Source: Crocodylus rhombifer
Lineage: Eukaryota > Chordata > Crocodylia > Crocodylidae
Direction: 5' to 3'
Assembly (NCBI GenBank): GCA_038503035.1
Contig: JAVSML010024015.1
Location: 235,870-299,869, forward strand
Length of the DNA stretch: 64,000 nt
Part shown: positions 26,601 through 34,495 of the stretch, one piece after another
How the letters are laid out: every line of letters begins with the position of its first letter
Position numbering within the stretch: the stretch's first letter is position 1
Translations under genes and position numbers: made by a program
The notes under the pieces: generated by a model
The model's database searches: none
What the model was told of the DNA's origin: nothing
The model's input: the letters and a program-made list of their open reading frames with translations, nothing else

Positions 26601-29600
26601 CTGAATCTTACAACAGAACATGGCTGTGGGTGTGATGGGCTTGTTTGCTTTGGTGTTTTTTAGATGGACTCTTCTCTGTTTTTTTTTTTTTTTTTATAAC
26701 ATTGACTTGTCAAAAATATTGTGCGGGCCTGCTTGAGTAATGTAAACAGTAGATGCTTTTTTGCATCAAATGAGGAAAAGGATCCTTTTCTCATTTTCTA
26801 ATTTCAGGAGTATTGAAGGAGAACTTTTGTACACCACTTCTAGCACAGGAATCACTGAAGATATTAAAGTCAAGATAGGCAGAATTTCTAAGCCATACAG
26901 ACAGAGCAGCAGGGACTTGATGCATCTAAAAGGATTAACTTCTTTCAGTTCAGGAAATTTTGGTCTTTTGATACCCAATTTTTAAAGAGTTGCATATTCT
27001 GTCTTCTGATGATAATACTAGAATCTGAACATTTAGAATCTGAATGTTGGTCTCTGTAAACTAGTAGAAACTAGTAAACTGTTTCCAATTGACTATCCTG
27101 GTTGTATATCTCTTTGCTAGAGGTAGCAGTTGAGTGAGGTTCAGGCCTTCAGCACCAGCTGTCTCTCTCTTGAGGCACATCTGTATACATTTATATCCTA
27201 AATGCAGTCTGTTCTCATATCCTTGGTCTCTTGTCTGCCTTTCTTTTCTCCAAAGCTCTGTAGAGAGACTGTTTTACAGAAGCAGAGTTTTAGAATTTTT
27301 TTATTGATTTTAATTTTTCTTTCTTTTTAAGATTGATGGAACATAAGTTTTAAAAAAATGCTACAAGTGGCAAGGATACTGTCTCTATATAAATAAAAAA
27401 GGCTTGCTTTTGATCTAGTCACAGGCAGGCTTTTGTAGGCATCTTTTCAGAGTGTTTGCACATTTTATCAGGCCTGTTTGGAGAGTAAAATCTGGTGCGA
27501 GGGGCTGAAGGACACACAGTGTTTACAGATGTTAGAGATGGGGAATACGTATCTGAAAAATATGTAGGGAAACTTTGATCTTCAGTTATATTTTAATATT
27601 GTATTCCAAAGTTGCAAAAATAGGCCTTTACCAGAGAGCAAGATTTCATCTGAAAGACTTTCTGATGTTTCAGCTTTCATGTCTTCTAGATCGGGGTGGA
27701 CAAATATGGCCTGCAGGCTGGATCTTTCCTGTCAGGCCATTCTGTCCAGTGTGTGGGGCCCCTAAAAAATTTAGAGAATTAATTATTATCTGCATATGGC
27801 TGCCTGTCAAAGATAAGGCACTGGCAGGAGCAGGACCCAGGGGGAGCCAGTGGCAGGACACAGCAGCTGAGCAGCAAGGCCCTCCTGGCCCCACCCTGTT
27901 CCCAGCCCCCAACTGGAAACCTCTGTGGCTTCTGGCTTGGTGACCCTTTTGCTATTCCCCACCCTCCTTCCATCTGAATAGAAATTCAGATAAGGTAGGA
28001 TAGGGCGGGGGGGGAAACAGCCACAGTCAGCCCAAGCTGTGGGACCTGGGCTAGGCCTGATGGAGTCGGCAGGGCCTGGTAAGGAGGAAGGGAGTAGGAG
28101 CAGAAACTGCTGCGATCTGCTTGTGCCAGGCTGGGGTGGTCCCATGCTGCGCCATGCAGTTACAGCCATGAAGCGGGAAGCGGTGGGTGGGCAGGCAGGC
28201 GGGAAACAGTGGTGGCGGGAGCTGGAAAGCAGCAGTAGCAGTGGTGAAAGTAGGGAAATGGCAGGGGAGTGGTGGTGGGAGTTGGGAGCGCAGAGCCCGT
28301 GCTAGTGCCTGGGGCGAGCAGGGGTAAGGTGGGGTGTCAGGAATGCAGAGCCTGGGAGTGGGGTCTGCCTGGTTGCATTGCATGAGGCATGCATGCAGTC
28401 TGCGAGAGCTGCACGCGATGGAGCTGGCAGCTTGGCCCCATCTCGGTCTCATCGCCACCCCACCGCATACCCCCCCCTTGCATCTACTATACCCACCCCC
28501 ACATATACCCCTTTAATGCCCACACACACTGTACAGGAGTAGGACTGTATTTTGAGCTATTATGCAATTGCCTCTAGATATACTATGCAAGCACATACAA
28601 ATCAGGACAAAAATATTTTAAAATTAAAATGAGTTATAGTAGATGTTTTACTTTTTAGTATGTGATTTGGGTTGTTTTTTTCAGTTTCAAGGTAGCAGCA
28701 CCCTCCCTCCCAAAAAGAGTACTTCCAGGGTGAGGGGAGGGTCTTCTGGTGGCAAGAGTCAGGAGTTAGATGTAGGACTTCCAGTCCCAAGATGGTGACC
28801 AAGGGGTGGGACTACCATTGCAGCCCTTAACAGCTCACCAAAACTCATTAAGCAGCCCTCAGGCCGAAATAGTTGTCTGCCCCTGTGCTAGATGGCCAAA
28901 AGTAGATTGCTCCATTGACAAAACCTAATGAAATACGCTTGCTTGTATGCCTGGTATTGTGCTTATGGATGTTGAAGCATATACTTTAGTAGACAGAAAT
29001 GAGTGCTTTAAGGGCCATTTTAGTCGATCTGCAACTCTCTATTAGGTAAATTATAAAGAAAAATTCAATGTCTGAAGTAAATTGCATAAATCTGTTGTTT
29101 TTTGGACTTTTTCTCTAGGTTGTTAAAGGAGATGGGTTGGCAGGAAGACAGTGAAAATGATGAAACTTGTGCTCCATTAACAGAGGATGAGATGAGGGAA
29201 TTCCAAGTCATTAGTGAACAGGTGATACTAAAAGCTACCACCCAATTATGCCAGTGGTTCCCAAACTGGGTCGCAACCGCAAACGGAGTTGCAGTATCAG
29301 CGGATGGGGTTGTGGGGGTGTAGGACTGGGTTGGAGAGTGAGTTTGCCATGCTAAGGAAATGGGGTCATGCTGAGGAAAAGTTTGGGAAGCACTGAATTA
29401 TGCTCTTTAGGCCTAAACTATTTTTTGTTTAATGTCAAACTACTACATTAAAGCTTTGAGAACTGGCTGCCAGAGATGGCTGATGTTCTGCAGTGAATGG
29501 GAATTGAAAAATGTTCATGGTTGAACAGGATTTAGGCGTTTAAAAAGAAACAAAACACCTCCTGAATCTGGTACATAAATTCACATTGTGTGACTAATGT

Positions 29601-30268
29601 TCCACTTTTCAAGAGAAATTTTGAGCTTACAACTAGGTTTTGTCTAGTATAACTGGCACTGGAGCTGTACAGCATTGTCAAGTCTCTAGTCTTCCGTCTA
29701 TGAAAAGTGAATTTCCTTGTTTGTAGGCTTCTGTGCCTTTTATAATTCTCTTAAACCTGGGTTTTCTGTGGCATCTAGAAGTTTAGAAAAACTATCTCCA
29801 TTGATCCTAAGGAAAAGGGGTGAAAAGTAAAGAAGCAAATCAAACACTTTGACAGGTTTTTTTTTCTACTTTTGGTGTATATTCCTGACTGACAGGAATG
29901 AAACTTTAGTGTCCCATGGGTTGGTTAATCTTACAGTGTTACACAATTTTGAAATGTCCTGTGACTAAGCATTAAGTAGCACAGTTATTAGTCTTATGAC
30001 ACTGTTTGAATGTAATGCATATAAATACTTCAGGTACAAAAAAAGTTTGTATTACCATAATTCATTAAAGCCAGCTTTTAGCTTTTATTTATTTATTTTT
30101 ACATTTCAGCTGCAAAAAAATGGCCTTCGAAAAAATGGCATTCTGAAAAATGGCCTCATCTGTGACTTTAAGTTTAGCCCCTGGAAAAACAGCACTTTCA
30201 AGCCCACTCTTGAGAATGAGGATACTGAGACAAGCAGTAGTGACACATCAGATGATGATGATGTGTGA
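2538..30268 (+). CDS. GPBP1: GPBP1 (vasculin), complete ten-exon coding sequence
   Basis: The coding sequence joins 2538-2600, 13701-13824, 15879-16102, 17414-17480, 18169-18353, 18831-18971, 19558-19722, 22451-22635, 29119-29221 and 30110-30268: 1416 nt, 471 residues plus TGA. All nine introns are GT-AG and keep the frame (phases 0,1,0,1,0,0,0,2,0). I recognise the protein as vasculin from its start MAQHDFAPAWLNFP, the motif EAEDFPSL (residues 133-140), the basic TDKKSEFLKALKRDR (294-308), MGWQEDSENDET and the acidic tail ending SSSDTSDDDDV. Known role of the family: a nuclear factor that binds GC-rich promoters and activates transcription. Residues 44-110 are rich in Arg and Gly; residues 420-434 repeat KNG three times. 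No signal peptide or membrane segment is seen. It is two residues shorter than the human protein as I remember it (473), with single-residue losses in exons 7 and 8. The paralogue GPBP1L1 is the alternative, but the match to GPBP1 is much closer. Confidence 0.96.
3022..3092 (+). repeat. CR1 3'-end fragment
   Basis: The stretch GATGATCCTCTGGGGTCCC followed by TTCCAGCCC and a TCTATGGAAATCTATGAAA tail is the typical CR1 3' terminus on the + strand. Almost all of the element body is missing, as in severe 5' truncation. The GC-richer sequence just 5' (about 2838-3021) could belong to the same or another repeat, but I cannot name it. Confidence 0.7.
5850..6978 (+). mobile_element. CR1 LINE, 5'-truncated, reverse transcriptase C-terminal part to 3' end
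   Basis: The open frame at 5884-6324 reads CR1 reverse transcriptase: [17 protein letters not shown], then FTDDTKLLGS (the YADD-box region, here FTDD) and KFNVDKCKVLHLG. Later frames hold the usual downstream CR1 motifs broken by frameshifts, and 6937-6978 carries the CR1 3' terminus (TCCCTTCCAGCC then a TCTATATAATG tail). The 5' end falls within RT near the SKAFDTVSHDIL motif. It is a decayed copy in intron 1, sense to GPBP1, with no promoter. Confidence 0.9.
6980..7090 (+). repeat. SINE tail fragment sharing its sequence with the 34.2-kb SINE
   Basis: This segment starts GGGCAGCCTCCAC and ends TTGCCTACTGTTG. It aligns with 34386-34495, the 3' half of the tRNA-like SINE, at roughly 75-80% by eye. 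The tRNA-like head is absent, and the fragment starts directly at the end of the CR1 copy. Confidence 0.6.
7258..7336. repeat. Low-complexity A-run / C-run tract
   Basis: Runs of A with interrupting C are followed by about 30 near-continuous C (7298-7325) and then more A. This is homopolymer-rich DNA with no coding sense. Its exact length in the assembly should be treated with caution. Confidence 0.9.
7799..7966. mobile_element. Short non-autonomous hAT element (168 bp)
   Basis: The ends are inverted: CAGGGGTGGG at 7799 and ...TGCTCACCCCTG ending 7966, i.e. CAGGGGTGAG on the other strand. Flanking 8-mers GGTTAGAG (7791-7798) and GGTTAGTG (7967-7974) match at 7 of 8, the target-site duplication length of hAT elements. 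It is too short to encode a transposase. It lies in GPBP1 intron 1. Confidence 0.85.
8971..9024 (-). repeat. CR1 3'-end fragment, antisense
   Basis: TTCATAGTTTCTAGGGTTGG followed by AAGGGACCTGAACGGATCAT is the reverse complement of a CR1 3' terminus. Only about 55 bases remain. Confidence 0.7.
11800..13000 (+). mobile_element. CR1 LINE (L3-like subfamily), decayed, to 3' end
   Basis: Broken frames show CR1 motifs: QGSVLGLVLLNINDM-like sequence near 11905, KISVDESKMMHLGKSNPNY (12087), a region matching ALYKSMMCSYLEYCAQFWSP (12322-12384) and LYEERLKKLGLFSLEEMHLR (12466-12525). The 3' end GGGCAAGATGGACCTGTGGT, with CAGTTCTTAT near 12988, is typical of L3-like CR1 rather than of the copies ending in TCCCTTCCAGCC. 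It is 5'-truncated and older-looking than the 48-kb copies. Confidence 0.85.
13701..13824 (+). CDS. GPBP1: GPBP1 coding exon 2 (residues 22-62 plus one base)
   Basis: The acceptor TTTCTAG ends at 13700 and the donor is GGAG|GTAAAA at 13825. It encodes SSLNLEKHSENFSWTENRYE and then the basic NRRRHNSSDGFDPSIGRPNG, both recognisable vasculin sequence. It ends in phase 1, splitting a glycine codon with exon 3. Confidence 0.95.
14068..14945 (-). mobile_element. CR1 LINE, antisense, RT C-terminal part to 3' end
   Basis: The antisense frame at 14535-14942 encodes the CR1 segment LNRLQGWMDENRMGFN, ECKVLHLGGKNQQHIYRLGN, EKDLGIIIDFKMNM and LVRPQLEYCVQLW. The 3' terminus in antisense, TTTCATAGTTGGTAGGGTCA, lies at 14069. 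The copy starts about 240 bases after GPBP1 exon 2 and keeps a 135-codon open frame, so it is less decayed than the one at 11.8 kb. Confidence 0.9.
15090..15656. mobile_element. Fold-back (palindromic) DNA element
   Basis: Two arms are inverted copies of each other. The best pair is 15259-15325 against 15411-15476 (about 80% by eye: GCAATGCTGG, CAGATGGAG, TCCCACAGGA in each). Weaker pairing continues outward with GATTCG/CGAATC-type words to 15110 and 15600. The outer ends resemble AGGGCTGTG and AGGGGTGTA in inverted orientation. Because of the symmetry both strands give similar spurious peptides (an LGQME-PTG motif on each). A non-autonomous DNA transposon is the likely class; I found no clear target duplication. 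Confidence 0.7.
15879..16102 (+). CDS. GPBP1: GPBP1 coding exon 3 (residues 63-137)
   Basis: This 224-nt exon follows the acceptor ...AATCTAAG and ends at GATTTT|GTAAGT. It encodes the Arg/Gly-rich stretch (GWRSQGRNSTENINHRGGYH then GGGSRSRAS) and EEPKQFEAEDF. The acceptor has a poor pyrimidine tract (ATTTCTCTAAAATTTAAAAA), unlike the other exons. The split glycine codon with exon 2 supports the boundary. Confidence 0.92.
16417..16553. mobile_element. Possible short hAT-like element
   Basis: The left end CAGTAGTTTTCAACC resembles the CAGTGGTTCTCAACC ends of hAT elements. A possible right end GGAGACCATTG lies at 16543-16553. The flanking 8-mers do not match, so the call rests on end similarity only. 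Confidence 0.4.
17414..17480 (+). CDS. GPBP1: GPBP1 coding exon 4 (residues 138-159 plus one base)
   Basis: The acceptor TTCCTTTCAG ends at 17413 and the donor is GTGGG|GTAAGT. The exon encodes PSLNPEYEREPNQNKSLAAG followed by VW, completing the FPSL motif begun in exon 3. It is 67 nt and ends in phase 1. Confidence 0.95.
18169..18353 (+). CDS. GPBP1: GPBP1 coding exon 5 (residues 160-221)
   Basis: The acceptor TTTCTGTACAG ends at 18168 and the donor is GCAAAA|GTAAGT. It encodes EYPLNPKSRSPRMLVIKKGS and later GFPVVGSLHSQPVKNGTGTS, strongly conserved vasculin sequence. Without splicing the frame stays open through the intron to 18587, an artefact rather than a separate gene. Confidence 0.95.
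18831..18971 (+). CDS. GPBP1: GPBP1 coding exon 6 (residues 222-268)
   Basis: The acceptor TTCTGTTTAG ends at 18830 and the donor is AAAGAG|GTATTT. It encodes PVQWKSQTKENKLGTPFPHE and SAYGIGNFSAFKSTAKAFSA. It has exactly 47 codons, phase 0 on both sides, so skipping it would keep the frame. Confidence 0.95.
19558..19722 (+). CDS. GPBP1: GPBP1 coding exon 7 (residues 269-323)
   Basis: The acceptor CCCCCGTTTAG ends at 19557 and the donor is GAGAAG|GTAGGG. It encodes CNRSNSSSPVDK, the basic TKLTRMRTDKKSEFLKALKR and an acidic run VEEEHEDEN. It is 55 codons, symmetric phase 0. One residue is absent relative to the human sequence as I remember it (VSQPRL against a two-glutamine version). Confidence 0.95.
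19723..22450 (+). other. GPBP1: GPBP1 intron 7, no element recognised
   Basis: 2.7 kb of AT-rich sequence. It has a GATG microsatellite (20990-21004), a poly-C run (22259-22270) and short poly-T tracts. I see no transposon ends, no CR1 terminus and no exon-like frame. Confidence 0.6.
22451..22635 (+). CDS. GPBP1: GPBP1 coding exon 8 (residues 324-384 plus two bases)
   Basis: The acceptor TTCTTAACAG ends at 22450 and the donor is CATAG|GTAAGT. It encodes DDESFNLHNSNSAHHERDIN, then the Asn/Glu-rich ENEIPQENGNAS and SSAFPQADVLSSSLEAEH. It ends in phase 2, splitting an arginine codon. One acidic residue in the NRNFENE stretch is missing relative to the human form as I remember it. Confidence 0.95.
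23086..23940. mobile_element. Probable non-autonomous DNA transposon with terminal hairpin
   Basis: The left edge is a perfect hairpin: arms 23086-23109 and 23112-23135 (24 nt each, 2-nt loop). A smaller one follows (23131-23139 with 23144-23152). The right edge at about 23915-23936 gives GTTAGGCATGTAAATAATGA on the opposite strand, resembling the left-arm text GTTAGGGATGTGAATGG. Between them is a GC-rich body with CTGCTGCTGCC-type words, unlike the surrounding AT-rich intron. The open frames inside are compositional. No clear target duplication. Confidence 0.55.
23941..27683 (+). other. GPBP1: Middle of GPBP1 intron 8, no element recognised
   Basis: AT-rich intronic sequence between two transposons. 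Poly-T occurs at about 26680-26696. Short open frames are scattered and lack splice-site pairs or recognisable protein sequence. I see nothing functional. Confidence 0.5.
27692..28885. mobile_element. Non-autonomous hAT element (1.2 kb) with 8-bp duplication
   Basis: The left end is CGGGGTGGACAAATATGGCC. The right end, read from the other strand, is CAGGGGCAGACAACTATTTC. Both are variants of the CAGGGGTGGGCAA terminus of amniote hAT elements. The flanks TTCTAGAT (27684-27691) and TGCTAGAT (28886-28893) match at 7 of 8 and fit the hAT target preference nTCTAGAn. The interior is GC-rich, with open frames on both strands up to 135 codons but no transposase motif (no DDE or hATC sequence). Confidence 0.85.
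29119..29221 (+). CDS. GPBP1: GPBP1 coding exon 9 (residues 385-419)
   Basis: The acceptor TTTTTCTCTAG ends at 29118 and the donor is GAACAG|GTGATA. It encodes LLKEMGWQEDSENDETCAPL and TEDEMREFQVISEQ, the most conserved C-terminal segment of vasculin. The donor (GTGATA) is weaker than the GTAAGT donors of several other exons. Read-through would stay open to a stop at 29321. Confidence 0.95.
29252..29395. mobile_element. hAT miniature element (144 bp) close to the exon 9 donor
   Basis: Inverted ends are CAGTGGTTCCCAAACTGGG (29252) and, from the other strand, CAGTGCTTCCCAAACTTTT (ending 29395). They are flanked by identical 8-mers AATTATGC at 29244-29251 and 29396-29403. The left duplication starts 22 bases after the end of GPBP1 exon 9. 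There is no coding capacity. The perfect duplication suggests a fairly recent insertion. Confidence 0.93.
30110..30268 (+). CDS. GPBP1: GPBP1 coding exon 10 with stop (residues 420-471)
   Basis: The acceptor TTTTTACATTTCAG ends at 30109. It encodes LQKNGLRKNGILKNGLICDF, KFSPWKNSTFKPT and the acidic serine-rich tail, ending SSDTSDDDDV and TGA at 30266-30268. The open frame runs upstream of the acceptor to 29996 by chance. Confidence 0.95.
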   Translation: MQKNGLRKNGILKNGLICDFKFSPWKNSTFKPTLENEDTETSSSDTSDDDDV

Positions 30269-31100
30269 AGAATTCTCATACAGCTGAAGAAACTTGTCTG
30301 ATCTCATGCAAATTTTGGGGTGAATTGTTTAAACAAATCTAATTTATGTAGTAAAATACCCCACTTGAGGAAGAATTTTGGGACTTCTTTTTGAAGAAAA
30401 CGAGGAATGTTGTGTTGGGCTGTGTTGAACATTACTATAATTTCTTTGTAAATGAATGTTGTAGAATGAGGACTTTGGTTGATCCAGCATTGACTTTCCA
30501 TCACTGCAGCATTTCTGGCTAGCGATATAACAAATGAGATTTTCTCATTTAATAAAAACAAGAATTGTGTAATGTTTTGCAAAGCTTTTGTTTTAAAATG
30601 TTTAAGACTCTTAAGAAAAAAGGGCAACTTGACACAGTGCTTTGCTTTCCAAATAATTTCTTTTTTACAGTGGAAATTCTCAAGTCGATTTTGGATGCAA
30701 AAAAGGAGCAATGTAGCATGTTGGCCAAAATGAGCAAAGTGCACAAAACCTTTTTTCCTCAGTTGAGTTGTACTTTTTTTTTTTAACATACTTGCTCTTT
30801 AGCCATTTGTAGTATGCTCATTGTTATGATAAGAGTACTGCCACAGTTCCAAATTTATAGACCTGACCTTAAATCGAGAGCTTTATTTGGGTGCTGCAAG
30901 ACCTAAGCTACTCGCAATGGACACTAGCAAATTCTTGTGGGGAAAATAAGCATTTTGCTAAACTTATTCACATGCAGAAATACTGACTGGAACCAGTCCA
31001 CTACATGGAAAATAAACTGGATGTACAGTATGTGCATTTCATATGAACCTGTTACTGTTTTTGTTTACATTTTATTAAATACAAATGTCCTTTGGCACTA
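30269..31100 (+). other. GPBP1: GPBP1 3' UTR (end estimated)
   Basis: AT-rich sequence after the stop. It contains AATAAA at 30551-30556 and 31011-31016 and ATTAAA at 31074-31079. The last two are followed by T/G-rich sequence, so cleavage near 31.03-31.10 kb is likely. The 161-codon antisense frame at 30304-30789 lies inside this UTR and is not a gene. The true end needs transcript data. Confidence 0.6.
31011..31016 (+). promoter_or_regulatory. GPBP1: Candidate polyadenylation signal AATAAA for GPBP1
   Basis: A canonical hexamer 743 bases after the stop codon, with GT- and T-rich sequence 15-60 bases downstream (TGTACAGTATGTG, TTACTGTTTTTG). An ATTAAA 60 bases on could be the site used instead. 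Confidence 0.5.
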
Positions 31101-32276
31101 GTAGCTGCCTTTCAACCACTGAGAAGGAAATCATTGCCAGTCCTTGTACTGAATGCTGTGGAAACTTCATCTGCTGATTTCAACTGCAACAAGCAGTTCT
31201 TCAGTAGCTCTGCTTAAAATTCCTGTAACTTCATAATTGCACCTTCTTAAACAACTGCAATATTTATTATGCTTGTTTCATTACTGAAGATAACTTGACT
31301 GACAATACGAGCACCATATTACAGGTTTATTTGGTTTTTGTTTTTAGCTCTTTACGTAAGTTTCATTGAGGTTGTACAAACTATTGTAATTTTTTGATTC
31401 TCAGTGATAGTTTTGTTCTTTCCTAAATGAAGGTCTTTCTAGGCATTCTCCCCCTCATCTAGCAGGAATTATTTTAAGTGCTTTTTCATTTGATTTGAGA
31501 CTTGCATTGACAATTGTAAAGTGCAGATTTTAACACATATTTAGGTCTTCTGTGGGAAGGAAAAACTGAAGTGAACATTGGGTACAAAAAACCAAGGGTA
31601 AAAAGTGGCTAAATGAATAATGCTTATCTACTGCAAATCCAATTTTTTTAATGTTGTGTAGTTAATTTGAGCACAGAGGAGCTATAAGAATGTTATGTTT
31701 TCTTTTTTGTCTAGCTATAGAGGATAAAGAGCGATTCTTTTTTTTTCATATGAAATCTATCCCCTTCTTCCTTTAACTAAGGATGCAGACCTATAACATG
31801 TTTATTTTAGGGCATACTGACTTAATTCCATAGTAAAGTTGAATGGAGATGTGGCATGCAGTTTTATGGTGGGATAAGCCTCCCTTGGGCAGTAAAATGG
31901 AAAAAACTGTAGCATCTAATCCCTTGGTGACGGCCTATGTGGGAAGGTTTCTGCATCCGTTCTTTAGTCAGTTTTATGCCTGGTTTGCTTTTGTTTTCAA
32001 AGCAAATGGCACCCTCCCATCTAGGGTCAGGCACTGTAATTGAATGTACTACAGATGGCCAGCTTCAGTGAGCTAATTTTTTTTATAGTAAAATCAAAGG
32101 TAAATTACTTCATAGTATCTCATGTATCTACACCCTTAATCTGGTATATAGTGCCTCTCTCCATACACTCTGCCCCCTTTGTGACAGCTCTCCTTCCATT
32201 GAGGTTTTCTACAGTTTGCACACCTTAACCATGGCAAGCAGATACGTACTTCCTGTGTCTTTGTTTCTACAAACCT
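31101..32276. other. Downstream flank of GPBP1, nothing recognised
   Basis: 1.2 kb of AT-rich DNA with no long frame, transposon end or signal I can name. Part could still be 3' UTR if a later poly(A) site is used, but I see no AATAAA here. Confidence 0.4.
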
Positions 32277-32850
32277 AGAATCATAGAAAAGTAGGGCTGA
32301 AAAGGGCTTGAGGAGGACATCTTTTCCACTCCCCACTTAAGGAAGGTAGGGAAATTCCTTTCTAAACCATCCCTGTCAAGTATCTTTCTAAAACATTCCC
32401 TGCTCTTAAAAGCATCTAAGGATGGTTGTTGCATAAGCTCTCTGGATAGCCTGTTCAAATGCTTGACTACTTGTAGTGAGAGAGATCTATCCAACCACCA
32501 CTTTCCTGGCTGCAACAAGGACCACTGTTCCTTTTCTATCCCTTCAGCCACAGACACGGAGAGTAGTCTATCATCATCGTAACCACTTTTCACATATTTA
32601 ATCCCTCTTCAGTCTTTTTTTTCTCCAGATTAAAGAATCCGAGTACTTTCAGCCTTTTCTCAAGTCACGTTTCTCAGGCCTTCTAATAATGTCTGTTGCT
32701 TCTTTTTGGACTCTTAAGTTGTCCATGTTTTTCTTGAAATGGGCCCAAAACTGAACTCAATACTTCAGGTGAGGATGTGCCAGTGCTGAATAGAGCAGAA
32801 GAATTACTTCAACTGAGAAATGCTGTTCTTATGACTACAGTCCAGTATGC
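32277..32850 (-). mobile_element. CR1 LINE 3' part, antisense, old
   Basis: AATCATAGAAAAGTAGGGCT followed by GAAAAGGGCTTGAGGAGG is the reverse complement of a CR1 3' end. Antisense frames upstream keep traces of the region downstream of RT (KHLNRLSRELMQQPSLDAFK and similar). Many disruptions suggest an old copy. Confidence 0.65.
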
Positions 32851-34226
32851 TGAGTGACCAATCCTTGGTTACAGTAATGGGGTCATTAATTCCAATTAAG
32901 GGTCAGCTCAGTAAAAGGGGTGGGGGCCTGCTGTCATCAGGTTTGTGATCTGCAGCCTGGCTCTAACCTGAGAGTAGGTAGTTTAATTAATGAATTGATG
33001 ACTACAACTCCAGGTGGAGGGGTAATAACAATGTATTAACAGGTCAACAACAAAGTAAAACAACAACAATCAAAATCAGCTGTAATACACTGTCAATGTA
33101 ATATCAAAAGCAACAGTGACAACAGAGGGTGCTAGAGAGCAGTATCCTGCTCATCCGCTGTCCGTGCTTGCTGCAGCTGCACCTTGCACTGACTTGCCAC
33201 AGAGATCGGTCCCCTGGACCCTTGCTCTGCACACAGTCACCACGCACATGCACACGCACAGCCACCAATGCAGAGGAGACTGGCTACTCTGAGCCCTCGC
33301 TTGCGCTGTGTCCAATCGATGCTTGTTTTCAGACTCCCCCCCTTGGAGTCCTGCCTGCTCCTCCAGCCAGTGCACACCATCCCAACAGGCAATCCCTGCA
33401 ATGCAGGCGTTCGTCATTCAAACCTTCGATGATGCAAACCCGATCAATCCATAATCCCATTTGCCCACCCAACCTTGGGTGCAAGCTCTTTATAACTTTC
33501 ATTCCATTGACACCTGTTAATCATTCATGCAGCCAATAACATGTCTGTGCTTGTTTGTCTGCAGATGACACACAGCTGTATTGCTCAGGTAAATGTAACG
33601 TTTGCCTCATAAACTTCCTGCCAAAACAAGTTGTGTACCATGGCCCCAACTGGGCATGCTCAGCGCCTCCCAGGAGGTCAGAAGTTCACTATTTCTGGAG
33701 CCTTCTGCCAACACTGACATGGCCATGGTACAAACCTTTTAAGCTATAGGAGTTTCCATCATACTTTTTATTAGTTTGTTTGTTTTTTTAAATTAACATT
33801 TTGAAAGAGATGAGTAGGTCTACATAAATGTGTAAGAACTTCAAACAGGAAGTTTTGCTTTAGATGCTGAACCTCTCCATTTCTTGTTTTGTACTGCTGA
33901 AATTATTTACAATTCTGAATTTCTTTCTTTTTGAGAGTGACTGCCTTATTTAGCTCCCTTTTCAGATGATTGGTGATGCCTCCATACAACTTAGGACTTG
34001 TGCACAAGTACTTTGATCAGTGTCAGGGTGCTGGGGCGGGCTCAGGCTCTCCCTGCTTGGCTGCTCACCTACTTTGTATCTGGCTCCTTCTTCAAGTTAA
34101 TTACCCTAGTAATTAACTATTTTGTTTTTCAAATGGGGTGCTGCTCAATTGACAAAAGTTACAGAGGGTTGAGAGCCACTATCTTAGACATATTGGACTG
34201 TATCTTGGTAGATACATAGGTGGGAC
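32851..34226. other. Unclassified intergenic sequence
   Basis: It holds A/C-rich text at 33010-33120 and a more GC-rich stretch at 33130-33550. A short frame DDTQLYCSG at 33562-33588 recalls the LINE RT motif but has no RT sequence around it. I cannot assign a repeat family. Confidence 0.35.
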
Positions 34227-34227
34227 C

Positions 34228-34495
34228 TGCTGCTGTGGTTCAGTGGTAGAATCCTTGTCCATCATGCAAGAGACCCAGGTTTGATTTGTGGACATGCATA
34301 CAACTACAGTGACTGAGGCACCTAATGTCCAGACTTGGTCTGGTCTTTGGATACCATCTCAATGGACTGAAGGTGGTTGGAAGGTGGGCAGCCTCCATTC
34401 CTCCATATTCCTGCCTAGGTGTAGGTGTTGAAGGTCCTGGTGACCTGATGCATATACCATGATCCAGAAGGATCAACATTTGCCTACTACTGTTG
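34228..34495 (+). repeat. tRNA-Gly-like SINE
   Basis: The head 34230-34292 resembles a tRNA-Gly gene. An A-box region TGGTTCAGTGGTAGAA starts at 34236, an anticodon-arm-like segment lies between, and a B-box-like GGTTTGATTTG lies at 34278-34288 (GGTTCGANNCC expected). A roughly 200-bp non-tRNA body follows, whose 3' part (34386-34495) recurs at 6980-7090. RNA polymerase III internal promoter boxes plus an unrelated recurring tail are the hallmark of a SINE. The anticodon arm is too altered for a working tRNA. Confidence 0.75.

Noticed and set aside
28051..28458. 135-codon antisense frame
   Set aside because: It sits inside the non-autonomous hAT element and is GC-driven, with no transposase motif.
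30304..30789. 161-codon antisense frame downstream of the GPBP1 stop
   Set aside because: It lies wholly in the AT-rich 3' UTR, and its lysine/phenylalanine-rich composition is that of reverse-read A/T runs.
33562..33588. DDTQLYCSG, like a LINE RT motif
   Set aside because: No reverse transcriptase sequence precedes or follows it in any frame, so it is too short to call.
34230..34300. Functional tRNA-Gly gene
   Set aside because: The A and B boxes are recognisable, but the anticodon arm and the acceptor stem do not pair properly and a repeat tail follows. It is a SINE head.
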